From assembly GCA_027484825.1 (NCBI GenBank), contig JAIXSE010000032.1, positions 62,001 to 126,000 of the forward strand: a stretch of 64,000 nucleotides of DNA, in the 5' to 3' direction. Position numbers and translations under genes: made by a program. Below are positions 55,399-63,977 of this stretch, piece after piece (the first letter of the stretch is position 1; every line of letters begins with the position of its first letter). The notes under the pieces are model-generated. The model did not search any database, was not told the origin of the DNA, and worked only from the letters and a program-made list of their open reading frames with translations. The stretch comes from Rubrivivax sp. (lineage in GTDB: Bacteria > Pseudomonadota > Gammaproteobacteria > Burkholderiales > Burkholderiaceae_C).

Positions 55399-55482
55399 AG
55401 GCTTCGATGTCTGGACGTTTCGACGCCCTTGCGCGTCGGCAGATGGAAGCGCCGGGCCCCAAGGCCGGCGGAAGAGAGAGCC

Positions 55483-56973
55483 ATGAGTACACGCTTGCCC
55501 CCGGACTTTGACGCGGGTCGTCTGGTGATGGTGGACATCACCGGGACGTCTCTGGACGCCGCCACGGCGGACTTCCTGCGTCAGCAGCGCATCCGCGCCG
55601 TCTGCCTTTTTCGCAAGAACCTGGGCACCGAGGCGCAGGTGCGCCAGCTCACCCGCGACCTGCGGGCCGTGATGGGGCCGCAGGCGCTGATCGGTCTGGA
55701 CCAGGAGGGCGGATCGGTGGTGCGCGCCACCTTCCTGCCGCAACCGCCGTCCGCCATGGCGCTGGGCGCGGCGGGGGACGAAGGGCTGGCCACGCAGGTG
55801 GGGGCTGCCGTGGCGCGCGGGCTGCGCGGCATTGGCATCAACTGGAACTTTGCGCCGGTGGTGGACATCAACAACAACCCGGCCAATCCGGTCATTGCCG
55901 AGCGCAGTTTTGGGGAGTCTGCAGAGACGGTGACGTGGCTGGCAGGGGCGTGGATGCAGGGCTCGCTGTCGGAGGGGGTGGCGTGCTGCATCAAGCATTT
56001 TCCTGGGCATGGCGACACCCATGTGGATTCCCACCTGGACCTGCCGACGGTGGCGAAGTCCCGGGCGGAGCTGGATGCGCTGGAACTGCAGCCTTTCCGC
56101 GCGCTGCGTGAGGCGGCTCCTTCGGTGATGACGGCCCATATCGTCTACCCGGCCATCGACCCCGACTATCCGGCGACTTTGTCCCGCACCATTCTGGGCG
56201 GCATCTTGCGCGAGGAGCTGGGCTACGACGGCGTGGTCATCACCGATGCGCTGATGATGAAGGCCATTGCGGACCGCTACGGCTATGCCCGTGCGGCAGT
56301 GCTGGCCATCCAGGCGGGGGCCGACATGATCCTGGCGCAGGGCTCGCTGGCCGAGCAGGCGCAGGCCATCGATGCATTGCGCCAGGGGCTGGCCCGCGGC
56401 GACATCGAGCCGGCCCGTGCCCTGCAGGCCCAGGCGCGACTGGACCGCATGGCCGACCGTTATCCGGTGCGGCTGGACGACTACGCCGGAGCCCCGCGCG
56501 AGGCGGACGATGCCCTGATGCGGCAGGCCTGGGCGCGTGGCCTGTGCGCGCTGCGCGGCGCGAAGGCGCCGGCGCGCGACCTGCCGCTGCGGGTGCTGGT
56601 GCAGGATGAAGTGCCGACCGACGGCGTCTCCGAGGCGGGTCCGACGGGCGAGCAGGTCCGCGCGCTGTTCCGGGACCATACGCAGGTGGAATTCGTCTCG
56701 CTGCAGGACATCTCCTCGCTGGACTGGCAGTCCTTGCCGCGTGACGGCCGCTTCACCGTGCTGGCGTCCACCCATCGGGCCCGGTATGGTGAGCAGGCCC
56801 GGCTTTGGGCACCGGACCTGCATCTGGTGCTGTGGAATCCGTTCCAGGCGCTGGACGTGGCGGCGCCCACGGTGATCAGCTGGGGCTATGCCGACGGGGC
56901 CCTGGCCGCACTGGGCGACTGGATGCGTGGCCGCTTGAGCGCCTCGGGCCAAGCGCCCGTGACGCTGGACTGA
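55483..56973 (+). CDS. nagZ: GH3-family beta-N-acetylhexosaminidase (NagZ-like)
   Basis: Releases terminal GlcNAc from chito-oligosaccharides or muropeptides. GH3 domain: GLDQEGGSVVR, GINWNFAPVVDINNNP, CCIKHFPGHGDTHVDSHLDLP (His/Asp dyad of the NagZ class) and VITDALMMKAIADRYG (catalytic Asp). No signal peptide, so cytoplasmic. At 496 residues it is about 150 longer than enteric NagZ; the extra C-terminal domain (from about 355) resembles the second domain of longer GH3 enzymes. ATG 55483 has GGAAGAGAGAG before it; earlier in-frame codons lie in the spacer. Confidence 0.92.
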   Translation: MSTRLPPDFDAGRLVMVDITGTSLDAATADFLRQQRIRAVCLFRKNLGTEAQVRQLTRDLRAVMGPQALIGLDQEGGSVVRATFLPQPPSAMALGAAGDEGLATQVGAAVARGLRGIGINWNFAPVVDINNNPANPVIAERSFGESAETVTWLAGAWMQGSLSEGVACCIKHFPGHGDTHVDSHLDLPTVAKSRAELDALELQPFRALREAAPSVMTAHIVYPAIDPDYPATLSRTILGGILREELGYDGVVITDALMMKAIADRYGYARAAVLAIQAGADMILAQGSLAEQAQAIDALRQGLARGDIEPARALQAQARLDRMADRYPVRLDDYAGAPREADDALMRQAWARGLCALRGAKAPARDLPLRVLVQDEVPTDGVSEAGPTGEQVRALFRDHTQVEFVSLQDISSLDWQSLPRDGRFTVLASTHRARYGEQARLWAPDLHLVLWNPFQALDVAAPTVISWGYADGALAALGDWMRGRLSASGQAPVTLD

Positions 56974-56994
56974 ACGAACTGACAGGAGGCCCGC

Positions 56995-58389
56995 ATGCGC
57001 CAGCCGTCTCTCTCTTTCGCCGACCTGGAGCGTTCACCCATGCGCTGGGTGCCCAGCCTGTACTTTGTGCAGGGCATGCAGTTCTTCGTGGTGATGGCGC
57101 TGGCCAGCTTCATGCTCAAGAACATGGGGGTGGGCAATGAGCAGATTGCGCGCTGGACCAGCCTGCTGGGCACGGCGTGGGCCATCAAGCCACTGTGGAG
57201 TCCCTTCCTGGAGCTGGTGCACAGCAAGAAGCTGATCGTGGTGGCCTTACAGGCGGTGGGGGCGGTGGCGCTGCTGGTGATGGCGATGATTCTGCAGACG
57301 CCGTGGTGGTTTGCCGGAACGATCTGCGTGCTGTTCCTCATTGCCTACGGCTCGGCCACCCATGACATCGCCTGCGACGGCCTCTACATGGGCTCGCTGG
57401 ATGCGCAGCGCCAGGCGCGTTATGCGGGCTGGCAGGGGGCGTTTTTCAATGGCGCCCGCTTCTTCATGGTCGGCGTGGTGCTCAAGGTGGCCGGCTTGCT
57501 GGAGGCACCCCTGGGCGTCTTCAACGCCTGGAGCGTGGTGTTTCTGGGGCTGGGGATCCTGCTGGTGGGGCTGGCCAGCTACAACGCCTGGATGCTGCCG
57601 GGGCAACTGAGCACGGCGCATGTGCCGCTGCGGGCGTCGGCCATCGGGCAGACCACGGCGGAGATCGTGAACGACTTCAAGGCCAAGCCTGGCATCTTGC
57701 TGGCGGTGCTGTTCATTGTCCTGTTCCGTTTCGCCGAGGGGCAGGTGCAGACCATCGGGCCGCTGTTCCTGATCGAGGCTCGGGACAAGGGCGGTTTGGG
57801 TTTGTCCACCAGCCAGGTGGCGGATGTGTATGGGTGGGTGGGCACGGTGGCCTTCCTCACCGGCAGCGTGCTGGGCGGCTATTTCACGGCATGGCTGACG
57901 CTGCGGCGGGCCATGCCGGTGCTGATTCTGGCGATGTCGGTGCCCAACGCCACCTTCTACTATCTCGCGTCCACTTTGCCTCAGGACATGTGGCATATCG
58001 GGGCTGCGGTGCTGGTGGAGATGTTTGGCTACGGCTTCGGTTTCGTCGGCATGATTCTCTACATCATGCAGGCGGTGGCACCGGGTCGGTTCCAGACGGC
58101 GCACTATGCGCTGGGGTCGGGCGTGATGCAGCTGGGCTTCATCCTGTCGCGCAGCATCAGCGGAGACATCCAGGTCTGGCTGGGCTATGAGCACTTCTTC
58201 CTGTGGACGCTGTTCTGCGGCGTGCCGGTGCTCCTGCTGCTGCCCTTCGTGCGCATGTCCGCGCTGGATCCGTCGGCGTCTGGGGAATCGGATGCCGAAG
58301 GGAAGAGGCGGGCGGAGATGGATCTGGGCGGGGCTGGCGGTGACGCACCGGGCCTCGAGTCTGCGGCACCCACCAAGCCGGCGATATGA
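56995..58389 (+). CDS. MFS transporter, AmpG/PAT-like, probable GlcNAc or disaccharide importer
   Basis: A 464-residue inner-membrane protein with about twelve helices (SLYFVQGMQFFVVMALASFML, FLIAYGSATHDIACDGLYMGSLD, YHHLAST-type region near 320). The pattern ATHDIACDGLY resembles AmpG-like permeases, which import GlcNAc-anhydromuropeptides. In this operon a role in GlcNAc or chitobiose uptake is more likely. ATG 56995 has AGGAGG. The stop overlaps the GH16 start. Confidence 0.85.
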   Translation: MRQPSLSFADLERSPMRWVPSLYFVQGMQFFVVMALASFMLKNMGVGNEQIARWTSLLGTAWAIKPLWSPFLELVHSKKLIVVALQAVGAVALLVMAMILQTPWWFAGTICVLFLIAYGSATHDIACDGLYMGSLDAQRQARYAGWQGAFFNGARFFMVGVVLKVAGLLEAPLGVFNAWSVVFLGLGILLVGLASYNAWMLPGQLSTAHVPLRASAIGQTTAEIVNDFKAKPGILLAVLFIVLFRFAEGQVQTIGPLFLIEARDKGGLGLSTSQVADVYGWVGTVAFLTGSVLGGYFTAWLTLRRAMPVLILAMSVPNATFYYLASTLPQDMWHIGAAVLVEMFGYGFGFVGMILYIMQAVAPGRFQTAHYALGSGVMQLGFILSRSISGDIQVWLGYEHFFLWTLFCGVPVLLLLPFVRMSALDPSASGESDAEGKRRAEMDLGGAGGDAPGLESAAPTKPAI

Positions 58390-59339
58390 GCGGCGCCAGC
58401 TTGCGAGCGTCGGTCGCTGGCCTGCAGGCGTTGCTGATCCTGGCGGCGCCTGCGGCTGGTGTGGCCGCACCGGCTTCGACAGCTTCAACGGCCTGGTTCT
58501 TCGATGATTTCAACTATCCGGATGTGGCTGCGATGCAGGAGTCCGGCTGGTTGCTGCGCAGCGCGGCCGGCCATCCCGGCATTCCCGGCGCACGCTGGGC
58601 GCCCGAGGGCGTCGGCCTGATCGACGATCCGATGCAGCCCGGTCAACGTCTGCTGCAGCTTCGCGCCTCGACGGACGGCACGGGGCCGGGCACGACGCAG
58701 GTGCAGGTCTGCCATCAGCGCAAATACCTGGAAGGCACCTATGCGGCCCGGGTCCGGTTCAGTGACCAGCCGGTGTCAGGGGCGGACGGAGATCCGGTCA
58801 TTCAGACCTTCTACGCCGTCAGTCCGCTGCGCTTTGACTTCGATCCGGAGTTCAGCGAGCTGGACTGGGAATACCTGCCCAACGGGGGCTGGGGCAGCGA
58901 CAAGACACGTCTTTACGGCATCACCTGGCAGACGGTGCGACTGGACCCTTGGCTGGCCTACAACCAGCAGCACGAGGAATTTGCGCAGCTTGGCGCTCCG
59001 GGGAAGGACTGGCACACGCTAGTGATGCAGGTGGCTGATGGACGGACACGCTGGTTCGTGGATGGACGGCAGGTGTCGGAGCACGGCGGCCGCAACTATC
59101 CGGTGGTGCAGATGTCCATCAATTTCAACCTCTGGTTCTCGCCGGGCGGCCCGTTGCCGCAGGGCGGCGAGCCGCGGGTGTATGAGCAGGCGGTGGACTG
59201 GGTGCTGCATGCGCGCAATGTCGTGCTCAGCCCGGCGCAGGTGGAGGCGCAGGTCGCGCAGTGGCGCCGCCGCGGCACCAGCCACGTGGACCAGGTGAGT
59301 CCGCCGATCCGGGCGCTGGAGAATCGCTGCGACTTCTGA
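58386..59339 (+). CDS. Exported GH16-family glycoside hydrolase
   Basis: A 317-residue protein with a signal peptide (LQALLILAAPAAGVAAP). The beta-jelly-roll domain contains FSELDWEYLP, the ExDxE catalytic motif of GH16, plus VIQTFYAVSP and the closing VQMSINFNLWF strand. GH16 enzymes usually cut beta-1,3/1,4-glucans or galactans, so its place in a GlcNAc operon is unexpected. Its ATG overlaps the MFS stop. Substrate cannot be told from sequence. Confidence 0.85.
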   Translation: MSGASLRASVAGLQALLILAAPAAGVAAPASTASTAWFFDDFNYPDVAAMQESGWLLRSAAGHPGIPGARWAPEGVGLIDDPMQPGQRLLQLRASTDGTGPGTTQVQVCHQRKYLEGTYAARVRFSDQPVSGADGDPVIQTFYAVSPLRFDFDPEFSELDWEYLPNGGWGSDKTRLYGITWQTVRLDPWLAYNQQHEEFAQLGAPGKDWHTLVMQVADGRTRWFVDGRQVSEHGGRNYPVVQMSINFNLWFSPGGPLPQGGEPRVYEQAVDWVLHARNVVLSPAQVEAQVAQWRRRGTSHVDQVSPPIRALENRCDF

Positions 59340-59389
59340 GGAAGCGCTGCAAGCGGTTCCCGACCCTCATCCCAACCGTGGAGCGTGAC

Positions 59390-60478
59390 ATGCCGGTCAA
59401 CCGTCAGGGTGTTGTCGTCCCCCGCATGGCCTCGGTGGACGCGCTGCGCGGCTGCACTGTGGCTGCGATGCTGCTCGTCAACAATCCGGGCGACTGGTCT
59501 CACATCTTTGCGCCGCTGCGGCATGCCGCCTGGCATGGCTGGACCGTCACCGACCTCATCTTCCCGTTCTTCCTCTTCATCGTGGGCACCTCGCTGGCCT
59601 TGAGCCTCGGACCTCGCCTGGACGGCGGCACGACGGACCCGGGCGCGCTGCGTCGCAGTGTGGTGATGCGAGGGATTCGGGTGCTGCTGCTGGGCTTGGC
59701 CCTGAATGCACTGGCCTGGTGGTTGCTGGACCGACCCGCCTTGCGCTGGCCGGGTGTGCTGCAGCGCATTGGCTTGTGCATTGCATTGACCGGTTTGATC
59801 GTCACTGGGTCGAGCAGGGTGGTCGCATGGCTGTGTGCCTTGATGGCCGGATATTGGGCGCTACTGCTGTCAGGGGGCACCCTGGATCCGGAGTTGGACA
59901 TTGCCAGCCGTGTGGACGCCTGGGTGTTCGGTCCTCATGGCTATCGATGGAATGCGCAAACAGGCCTGGGTCGTGACCCCGAGGGGCTGGTGTCGACGCT
60001 GGGGGCACTGGCCACCACCTTGCTCGGCTTTGTTCTTGGCGATTCCCTTCGCCGGGGACAAGCGAAGCGCGTCCTGGCGATCGGCACGGGGCTGGCTGCA
60101 TTGGGCTGGGGCCTGGACGCGGTGGGCGCGATGCCGATCAACAAGGCTTTGTGGACGCCGTCCTTCGTGCTGTGGACGGGCGGGCTTGCGGCGATGGCGC
60201 TGTCGATCAGCCATTGGCTGGTCGATGTGAAGGGGTTTCCGCCGCTGGGGCGCCGGTTTGGCGTCAACGCGATTGCCGCCTACGCCGGTGCCTGGATAGG
60301 CAGCATTGTGCTGGCGGCCTCGGCTGTGATGCCGTGGCTGTATGGCCGCGTGTTTGGCACTTTGTTGGGTGCATGGGGTCCTGAGGTGCAGTCGTTGGGC
60401 TTTGCTGTGACGGTGGTGACGGTGTGGTGGCTGATCATGCTGGTGATGGATCGCCGCAGGATCTACATCAAGCTCTGA
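59390..60478 (+). CDS. nagX: NagX-like integral membrane protein (HGSNAT/DUF5009-like)
   Basis: A 362-residue protein with about ten hydrophobic helices. The N-terminal RMASVDALRGCTVAAMLLVNNPGDW and HAAWHGWTVTDLIFPFFLFIVG match the acyltransferase-like family that includes lysosomal HGSNAT; in nag loci this is NagX, thought to have a role in GlcNAc transport or acetyl transfer. ATG 59390, GTGGAG upstream. Last gene of the operon. Confidence 0.88.
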   Translation: MPVNRQGVVVPRMASVDALRGCTVAAMLLVNNPGDWSHIFAPLRHAAWHGWTVTDLIFPFFLFIVGTSLALSLGPRLDGGTTDPGALRRSVVMRGIRVLLLGLALNALAWWLLDRPALRWPGVLQRIGLCIALTGLIVTGSSRVVAWLCALMAGYWALLLSGGTLDPELDIASRVDAWVFGPHGYRWNAQTGLGRDPEGLVSTLGALATTLLGFVLGDSLRRGQAKRVLAIGTGLAALGWGLDAVGAMPINKALWTPSFVLWTGGLAAMALSISHWLVDVKGFPPLGRRFGVNAIAAYAGAWIGSIVLAASAVMPWLYGRVFGTLLGAWGPEVQSLGFAVTVVTVWWLIMLVMDRRRIYIKL

Positions 60479-60650
60479 ACCGAGCCCTGGGCTTTGGGCC
60501 ATGCGCCATGCGCTGTTGCATCCAATGGGGATGCAAGCTGGGCCGGTCCGTTCTGGAGGCCGGGCCATTGAAGTCGGACTCTTGCCGTGCTGCGGCGTGG
60601 TCATCTGCGGCGGTCGTGGCCCACCCCACATCGAAGCAGTGCTCGGTGCT

Positions 60651-60742
60651 GAAACAGGGAGGGGCAGGCTTCTGCGGAAGTCAAGGAGGAGACCGCGAAG
60701 CGGGCGGGGGACATGAAGCAGAAGCCTGCCCCTCCCTGTTTC
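60651..60742. repeat. Structured hairpin element, copy 2
   Basis: Arms 60651-60675 and 60718-60742 (GAAACAGGGAGG... with its complement) pair perfectly over 25 bases. The 42-base core begins GGAAGTCAAGGAGGAG, has an inner hairpin CCGC-GAA-GCGG and ends GGGGGACATGAA. The core length and 28 of its 42 bases in flanks are the same as in copy 1 at 25999-26096, while both stems are different in sequence yet still complementary. It follows nagX and faces the receptor gene. Confidence 0.78.
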
Positions 60743-60832
60743 GAGCGCAGGACTCGAAGCTGCACGCACGGCCCACTATTCCGAACGCCGTCCACATAGC
60801 TGAGCGCCGCCCACCTTCGCACTGCCCCAATG

Positions 60833-60867
60833 AAAAAAGCCCCGCAATCTCGATTGCGAGGCTTTGT
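60833..60867 (-). terminator. Rho-independent terminator of the TonB-dependent receptor
   Basis: On the reverse strand AAAGCCTCGCAAT pairs with ATTGCGGGGCTTT around CGAG and runs into TTTTTT. It lies 37 bp after the receptor stop. One internal mismatch; the forward direction lacks the T-run. Confidence 0.85.
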
Positions 60868-60903
60868 CTTTGGCCCCCCACGTTCAGGAGCCAAGGTGGT
60901 TGA

Positions 60904-63675
60904 TCAGTACCGCGCGCGCAGCGTCACGTAGTACTGACGGCCGTTGCTGTAGAACGCCCGAGGCTGGTCCTTGTTGTCCCCGAAGTATTTGAGCGTCGGG
61001 TTATTCAGGTTCAGACCATCCAGGCTCAGCGACAGGTAGTCGTTGATTTTGTAGTTGATCGACGCCACCAGCGTCCCCACGTCGTCCATGTGCATTTTGA
61101 CGCCGCGGTCATAGCTACCGTAGAACTTCGAACGGTAGCTATAGGCCACGCGTGCGCTCAACACGTCGTTCTCAAAATAGCCTTCCAGGTTGTACGTGTT
61201 CTTCGAATTGCCCGACATCTCCCCACCCCCGTCCAGCTTGCCGCTGGCGTAGGTGTAGTTCGCATTGATGCCGAAGTTTCCGAACAGCGGCTGCTGATAG
61301 CCCAGCTCGAAGCCCTTGTTCTTCGCGCCCACATTCACCGGCTGGGTGATGTTGTAGGTTTCCACCTGCTTGTGCAGATCGCTGAAGAAGCGGCCCTGCG
61401 TCACCCGGTAGTCCACGAACGAGCTGAAGTCTTGATAGAACACCCCGGCCGACACCAGCGAGCGCGGCGCGAAGTACCACTCCAGCGACAGGTCGTAATT
61501 CACCGCCCGCACCGGATCCAGATTCGGATTGCCGCTGCTGCCGGTATTGAGCTGGTCGTTCAGCGACGTCGTCGAGCTCAGAGCCGTGTAGTCCGCCCGC
61601 GCCATCGTCTTGGCCAGAGCGCCACGCAGCACCAGGTCTGAATTGAGCCTGTAGGACAGATTGGCGCTCGGCAGGATGTCCGTGTAGTTGCGGTCCGTGT
61701 ATTCGCGCACAAACGGCCCGAACAGCGACGTGTTGTCGATGGTCGATGCATCGTCCTGCGAGTTGGGGGCTCGCAGCGTCGAATAGTGGCCCTTCGTCCG
61801 CACCACCCGCACGCCTGCATTGGCCTTCCAGCGATCACCCGCAAAGAAACCCATCACATAGCCGGCGTCCGTCTTCTCGTTCACATCGAAGTCGTTCGTC
61901 CACTCATGACGCTGAGCCGGGTCGTAGTTGAATACCGCATTCGGATCCGGCTTCGCCTGCGTCGAGATGGTGGCCCACTTCGCAATGTCCGCATAGCTCA
62001 GGCGCCACATCCCATTGATCGGCGCGCCGAAGGCAGAGCCGAAATTGCTCGGGTACTTGTCGCCCCCCCAGGCCGGCAGTGTCTTGTCGATATTGGGATT
62101 CGCCCAATTCGGACCGCTGGAAATCCAGTTGCCGTTGGTGCGGCTGTGGTCGGTGAAGCGCACACCCGCCTTGACCGATTCCAGCGGGCCCGCATCCAGC
62201 TGCCATTCTGCGTCCAGCGTGCCGTAGCTTTCTTCGTCCGGCACCTTCACCTTCGCACCGTAATTCCAGTTCCAGTACATGGTGCTGTAGTCACGGAAGT
62301 TCGCGCCGTTGGCGCTGGTGAAGCCCACCGTCGGACCGCGGCTGGTGCCGTTCATCATGTAGTTCAGGGCCAGCGGCGTATTGCCGGCGCTGCCCACGTT
62401 GCCTACCTCAGACGCGAACTCCTGCGAGGCGCCCGTGCCCTTGGTGCGACCGATCTGCCCCGTCAGCGTCAGACGATCGCTGGCGACCCACTTGCCGTCC
62501 AGGTTGATGTAGTTGGACTTTTGCTCAGCACCCGGGCGGATGCCGCTGTCCACAATGATCGAATTGGCGGCGCCGGTCTGCGGGAAACTGGCCCCCACCA
62601 GGGTCCGGCCATCCGCGCTCGTCGTGGCGGAGAGCGGGGCGATGCCGGCATCGAACAGCCACTTCGGCGAGGCCATGAAGTTGGTGTTCATGTTGGACGC
62701 CTTCACCTTCGAGGTGAATGCGCTCAGGCCCAGCGTCAGGTCATTCGTCGGCTTGATCTGCGCTTCAAACGCGCCGCCTTGACGATGACGCTCCTGCTCG
62801 AACAGGCTGGCGCCGATCAGGCTTGGAGCCTTCACTCCGTCCAGCACGTCGATCGACTGCACGGTGCCATTGAGATTGACCGTCGTGCCGGGCGCGAACT
62901 TGGTCTTGTCGATGGTGAAGTAGCCCAGCACTTCATTGCCGTCGCGGCGCAGATGCTGCTTCTGGTCAAACACCTGCAGCAGGACACCGAAGGTGTTGCT
63001 GCTGTTCTTCCAGGCGGCCAGGGCGCTCAGCTGCGGGTCGGTCTTGTCGGCCAGCGTGCTGTGCATGGCACCGACCGAGGCCTCCAGCGTCAGATTCTTC
63101 TTGAACTCGAGCGGACGACGCGTCTGCACGTCCACCGCACCGGCCACGCCCCCTTCCACCAGGTCGGCGCGGGCGGTCTTGTTGATGGTGACCTTGCCCA
63201 CCAGCTCCGAGGGCAGCAGCGAATAGCTGGCGCTGCGACCGACGGTGGTGCCGAAGAGGTTCAGCACGAACCAGTCGCCGGTCGAGACGGCGTGACCGTT
63301 GATCAGCGTCTGGGTCAGGCTGGGGCTGGTGCCGCGAATGCTGACGCGGTCGTTTTCGGAGAAGCCACCTTCACCGCCTGCGCTGGAGGCAATGTTCACG
63401 CCGGGGACGCGCTGGATCGCGTCAGCGACGTTCTTGTCCGGCATCTTGCCCACGTCTTCGGCCGTCACCACTTCCACCAGGGAGTCGGCATTGCGCTTCG
63501 TGTTGAGCGAGGACTCGCGGGAGGCCCGGATACCGGTCACGACGACCTGTTCCAGCTGGGTGGCGTCTGCCTTCTTGTCGGCCTTCTGTTCTGTGGTTTG
63601 GGCCTGGGCTGCACAGGCCACGCTCAGCAAAGTGAGCGTGACTGCTGCAGCGATGGGGGTCTGAATGACCTTCAT
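60904..63675 (-). CDS. TonB-dependent receptor for GlcNAc/chito-oligosaccharides
   Basis: Outer-membrane active importer of 923 residues. Signal peptide (AAVTLTLLSVACAAQAQ), TonB box EQVVVTGIRAS, plug domain (VEVVTAEDVGKMPDKNVADAIQRVPGVNI, ENDRVSIRGTSPSLTQTLING), barrel ending YYVTLRARY with the aromatic last residue. The wording of the plug is typical of the sugar-type TBDR subfamily with AMPDKNVAEAL-like motifs used for chitin and plant sugars. Its location beside the nag operon and TGGTA-like sites upstream support chito-oligosaccharide uptake. Confidence 0.93.
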   Translation of the reverse strand: MKVIQTPIAAAVTLTLLSVACAAQAQTTEQKADKKADATQLEQVVVTGIRASRESSLNTKRNADSLVEVVTAEDVGKMPDKNVADAIQRVPGVNIASSAGGEGGFSENDRVSIRGTSPSLTQTLINGHAVSTGDWFVLNLFGTTVGRSASYSLLPSELVGKVTINKTARADLVEGGVAGAVDVQTRRPLEFKKNLTLEASVGAMHSTLADKTDPQLSALAAWKNSSNTFGVLLQVFDQKQHLRRDGNEVLGYFTIDKTKFAPGTTVNLNGTVQSIDVLDGVKAPSLIGASLFEQERHRQGGAFEAQIKPTNDLTLGLSAFTSKVKASNMNTNFMASPKWLFDAGIAPLSATTSADGRTLVGASFPQTGAANSIIVDSGIRPGAEQKSNYINLDGKWVASDRLTLTGQIGRTKGTGASQEFASEVGNVGSAGNTPLALNYMMNGTSRGPTVGFTSANGANFRDYSTMYWNWNYGAKVKVPDEESYGTLDAEWQLDAGPLESVKAGVRFTDHSRTNGNWISSGPNWANPNIDKTLPAWGGDKYPSNFGSAFGAPINGMWRLSYADIAKWATISTQAKPDPNAVFNYDPAQRHEWTNDFDVNEKTDAGYVMGFFAGDRWKANAGVRVVRTKGHYSTLRAPNSQDDASTIDNTSLFGPFVREYTDRNYTDILPSANLSYRLNSDLVLRGALAKTMARADYTALSSTTSLNDQLNTGSSGNPNLDPVRAVNYDLSLEWYFAPRSLVSAGVFYQDFSSFVDYRVTQGRFFSDLHKQVETYNITQPVNVGAKNKGFELGYQQPLFGNFGINANYTYASGKLDGGGEMSGNSKNTYNLEGYFENDVLSARVAYSYRSKFYGSYDRGVKMHMDDVGTLVASINYKINDYLSLSLDGLNLNNPTLKYFGDNKDQPRAFYSNGRQYYVTLRARY

Positions 63676-63812
63676 GAACTGCTCCTCGAGTGGCCTTGAT
63701 CTCGGATCCGTCTTCGTGAATCCATGCGGCCGGGATGAACACTGGCACCCGAGTCACGACACCCATCGGCGGAGTGGCATGCAGCTGGCGCCCCCGAATA
63801 CACCTTCGATAC

Positions 63813-63861
63813 AACCAATGCCATGCCACTATAACGAGCGGTAGTGCCACTTTGCTACCAG
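63813..63861 (-). promoter_or_regulatory. Receptor promoter with two paired half-sites
   Basis: Reading the reverse strand: CTGGTAGCAAAGTGGCA (63845-63861) and GTGGCATGGCATTGGTT (63813-63829). Each contains two TGGTA/TGGCA/TGGTT half-sites 11 bp apart. A TATAGT -10-like box (63828-63833) lies between the two pairs. Degenerate copies of the site seen before nagK; binding is inferred. Confidence 0.4.
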
Positions 63862-63977
63862 TTTCAGGGCCGTGTTTTCCCTGCTGTGGCGGTGGCGCGA
63901 CCGGCGAGCGAGGCGATGTTCAGGGTTTGTCCAGGGGGAGGAGGGGAGGCTCGTACGGCGGCATCCCGTGCGGTGGG

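Larger units (their letters stand above)
60479..60903. other. Intergenic region between convergent nagX and the TonB-dependent receptor
   Basis: 425 bp without a convincing gene. It holds a TTGCATCC/GGATGCAA hairpin at 60516-60536, the second structured hairpin element (60651-60742) and the terminator of the receptor gene (60833-60867). Short frames across it are side effects of the repeat. Confidence 0.7.

Noticed and set aside
55342-55482. Longer N-terminus for the GH3 enzyme from GTG 55342
   Set aside because: Would translate the hairpin spacer; the GH3 domain begins after ATG 55483, which has a good ribosome binding site.
60501-60716. Short frames across the second hairpin element
   Set aside because: The frames arise from the repeat, are Arg/Gly-rich and differ between copies; copy 1 has a stop in the equivalent AEVKEE frame.
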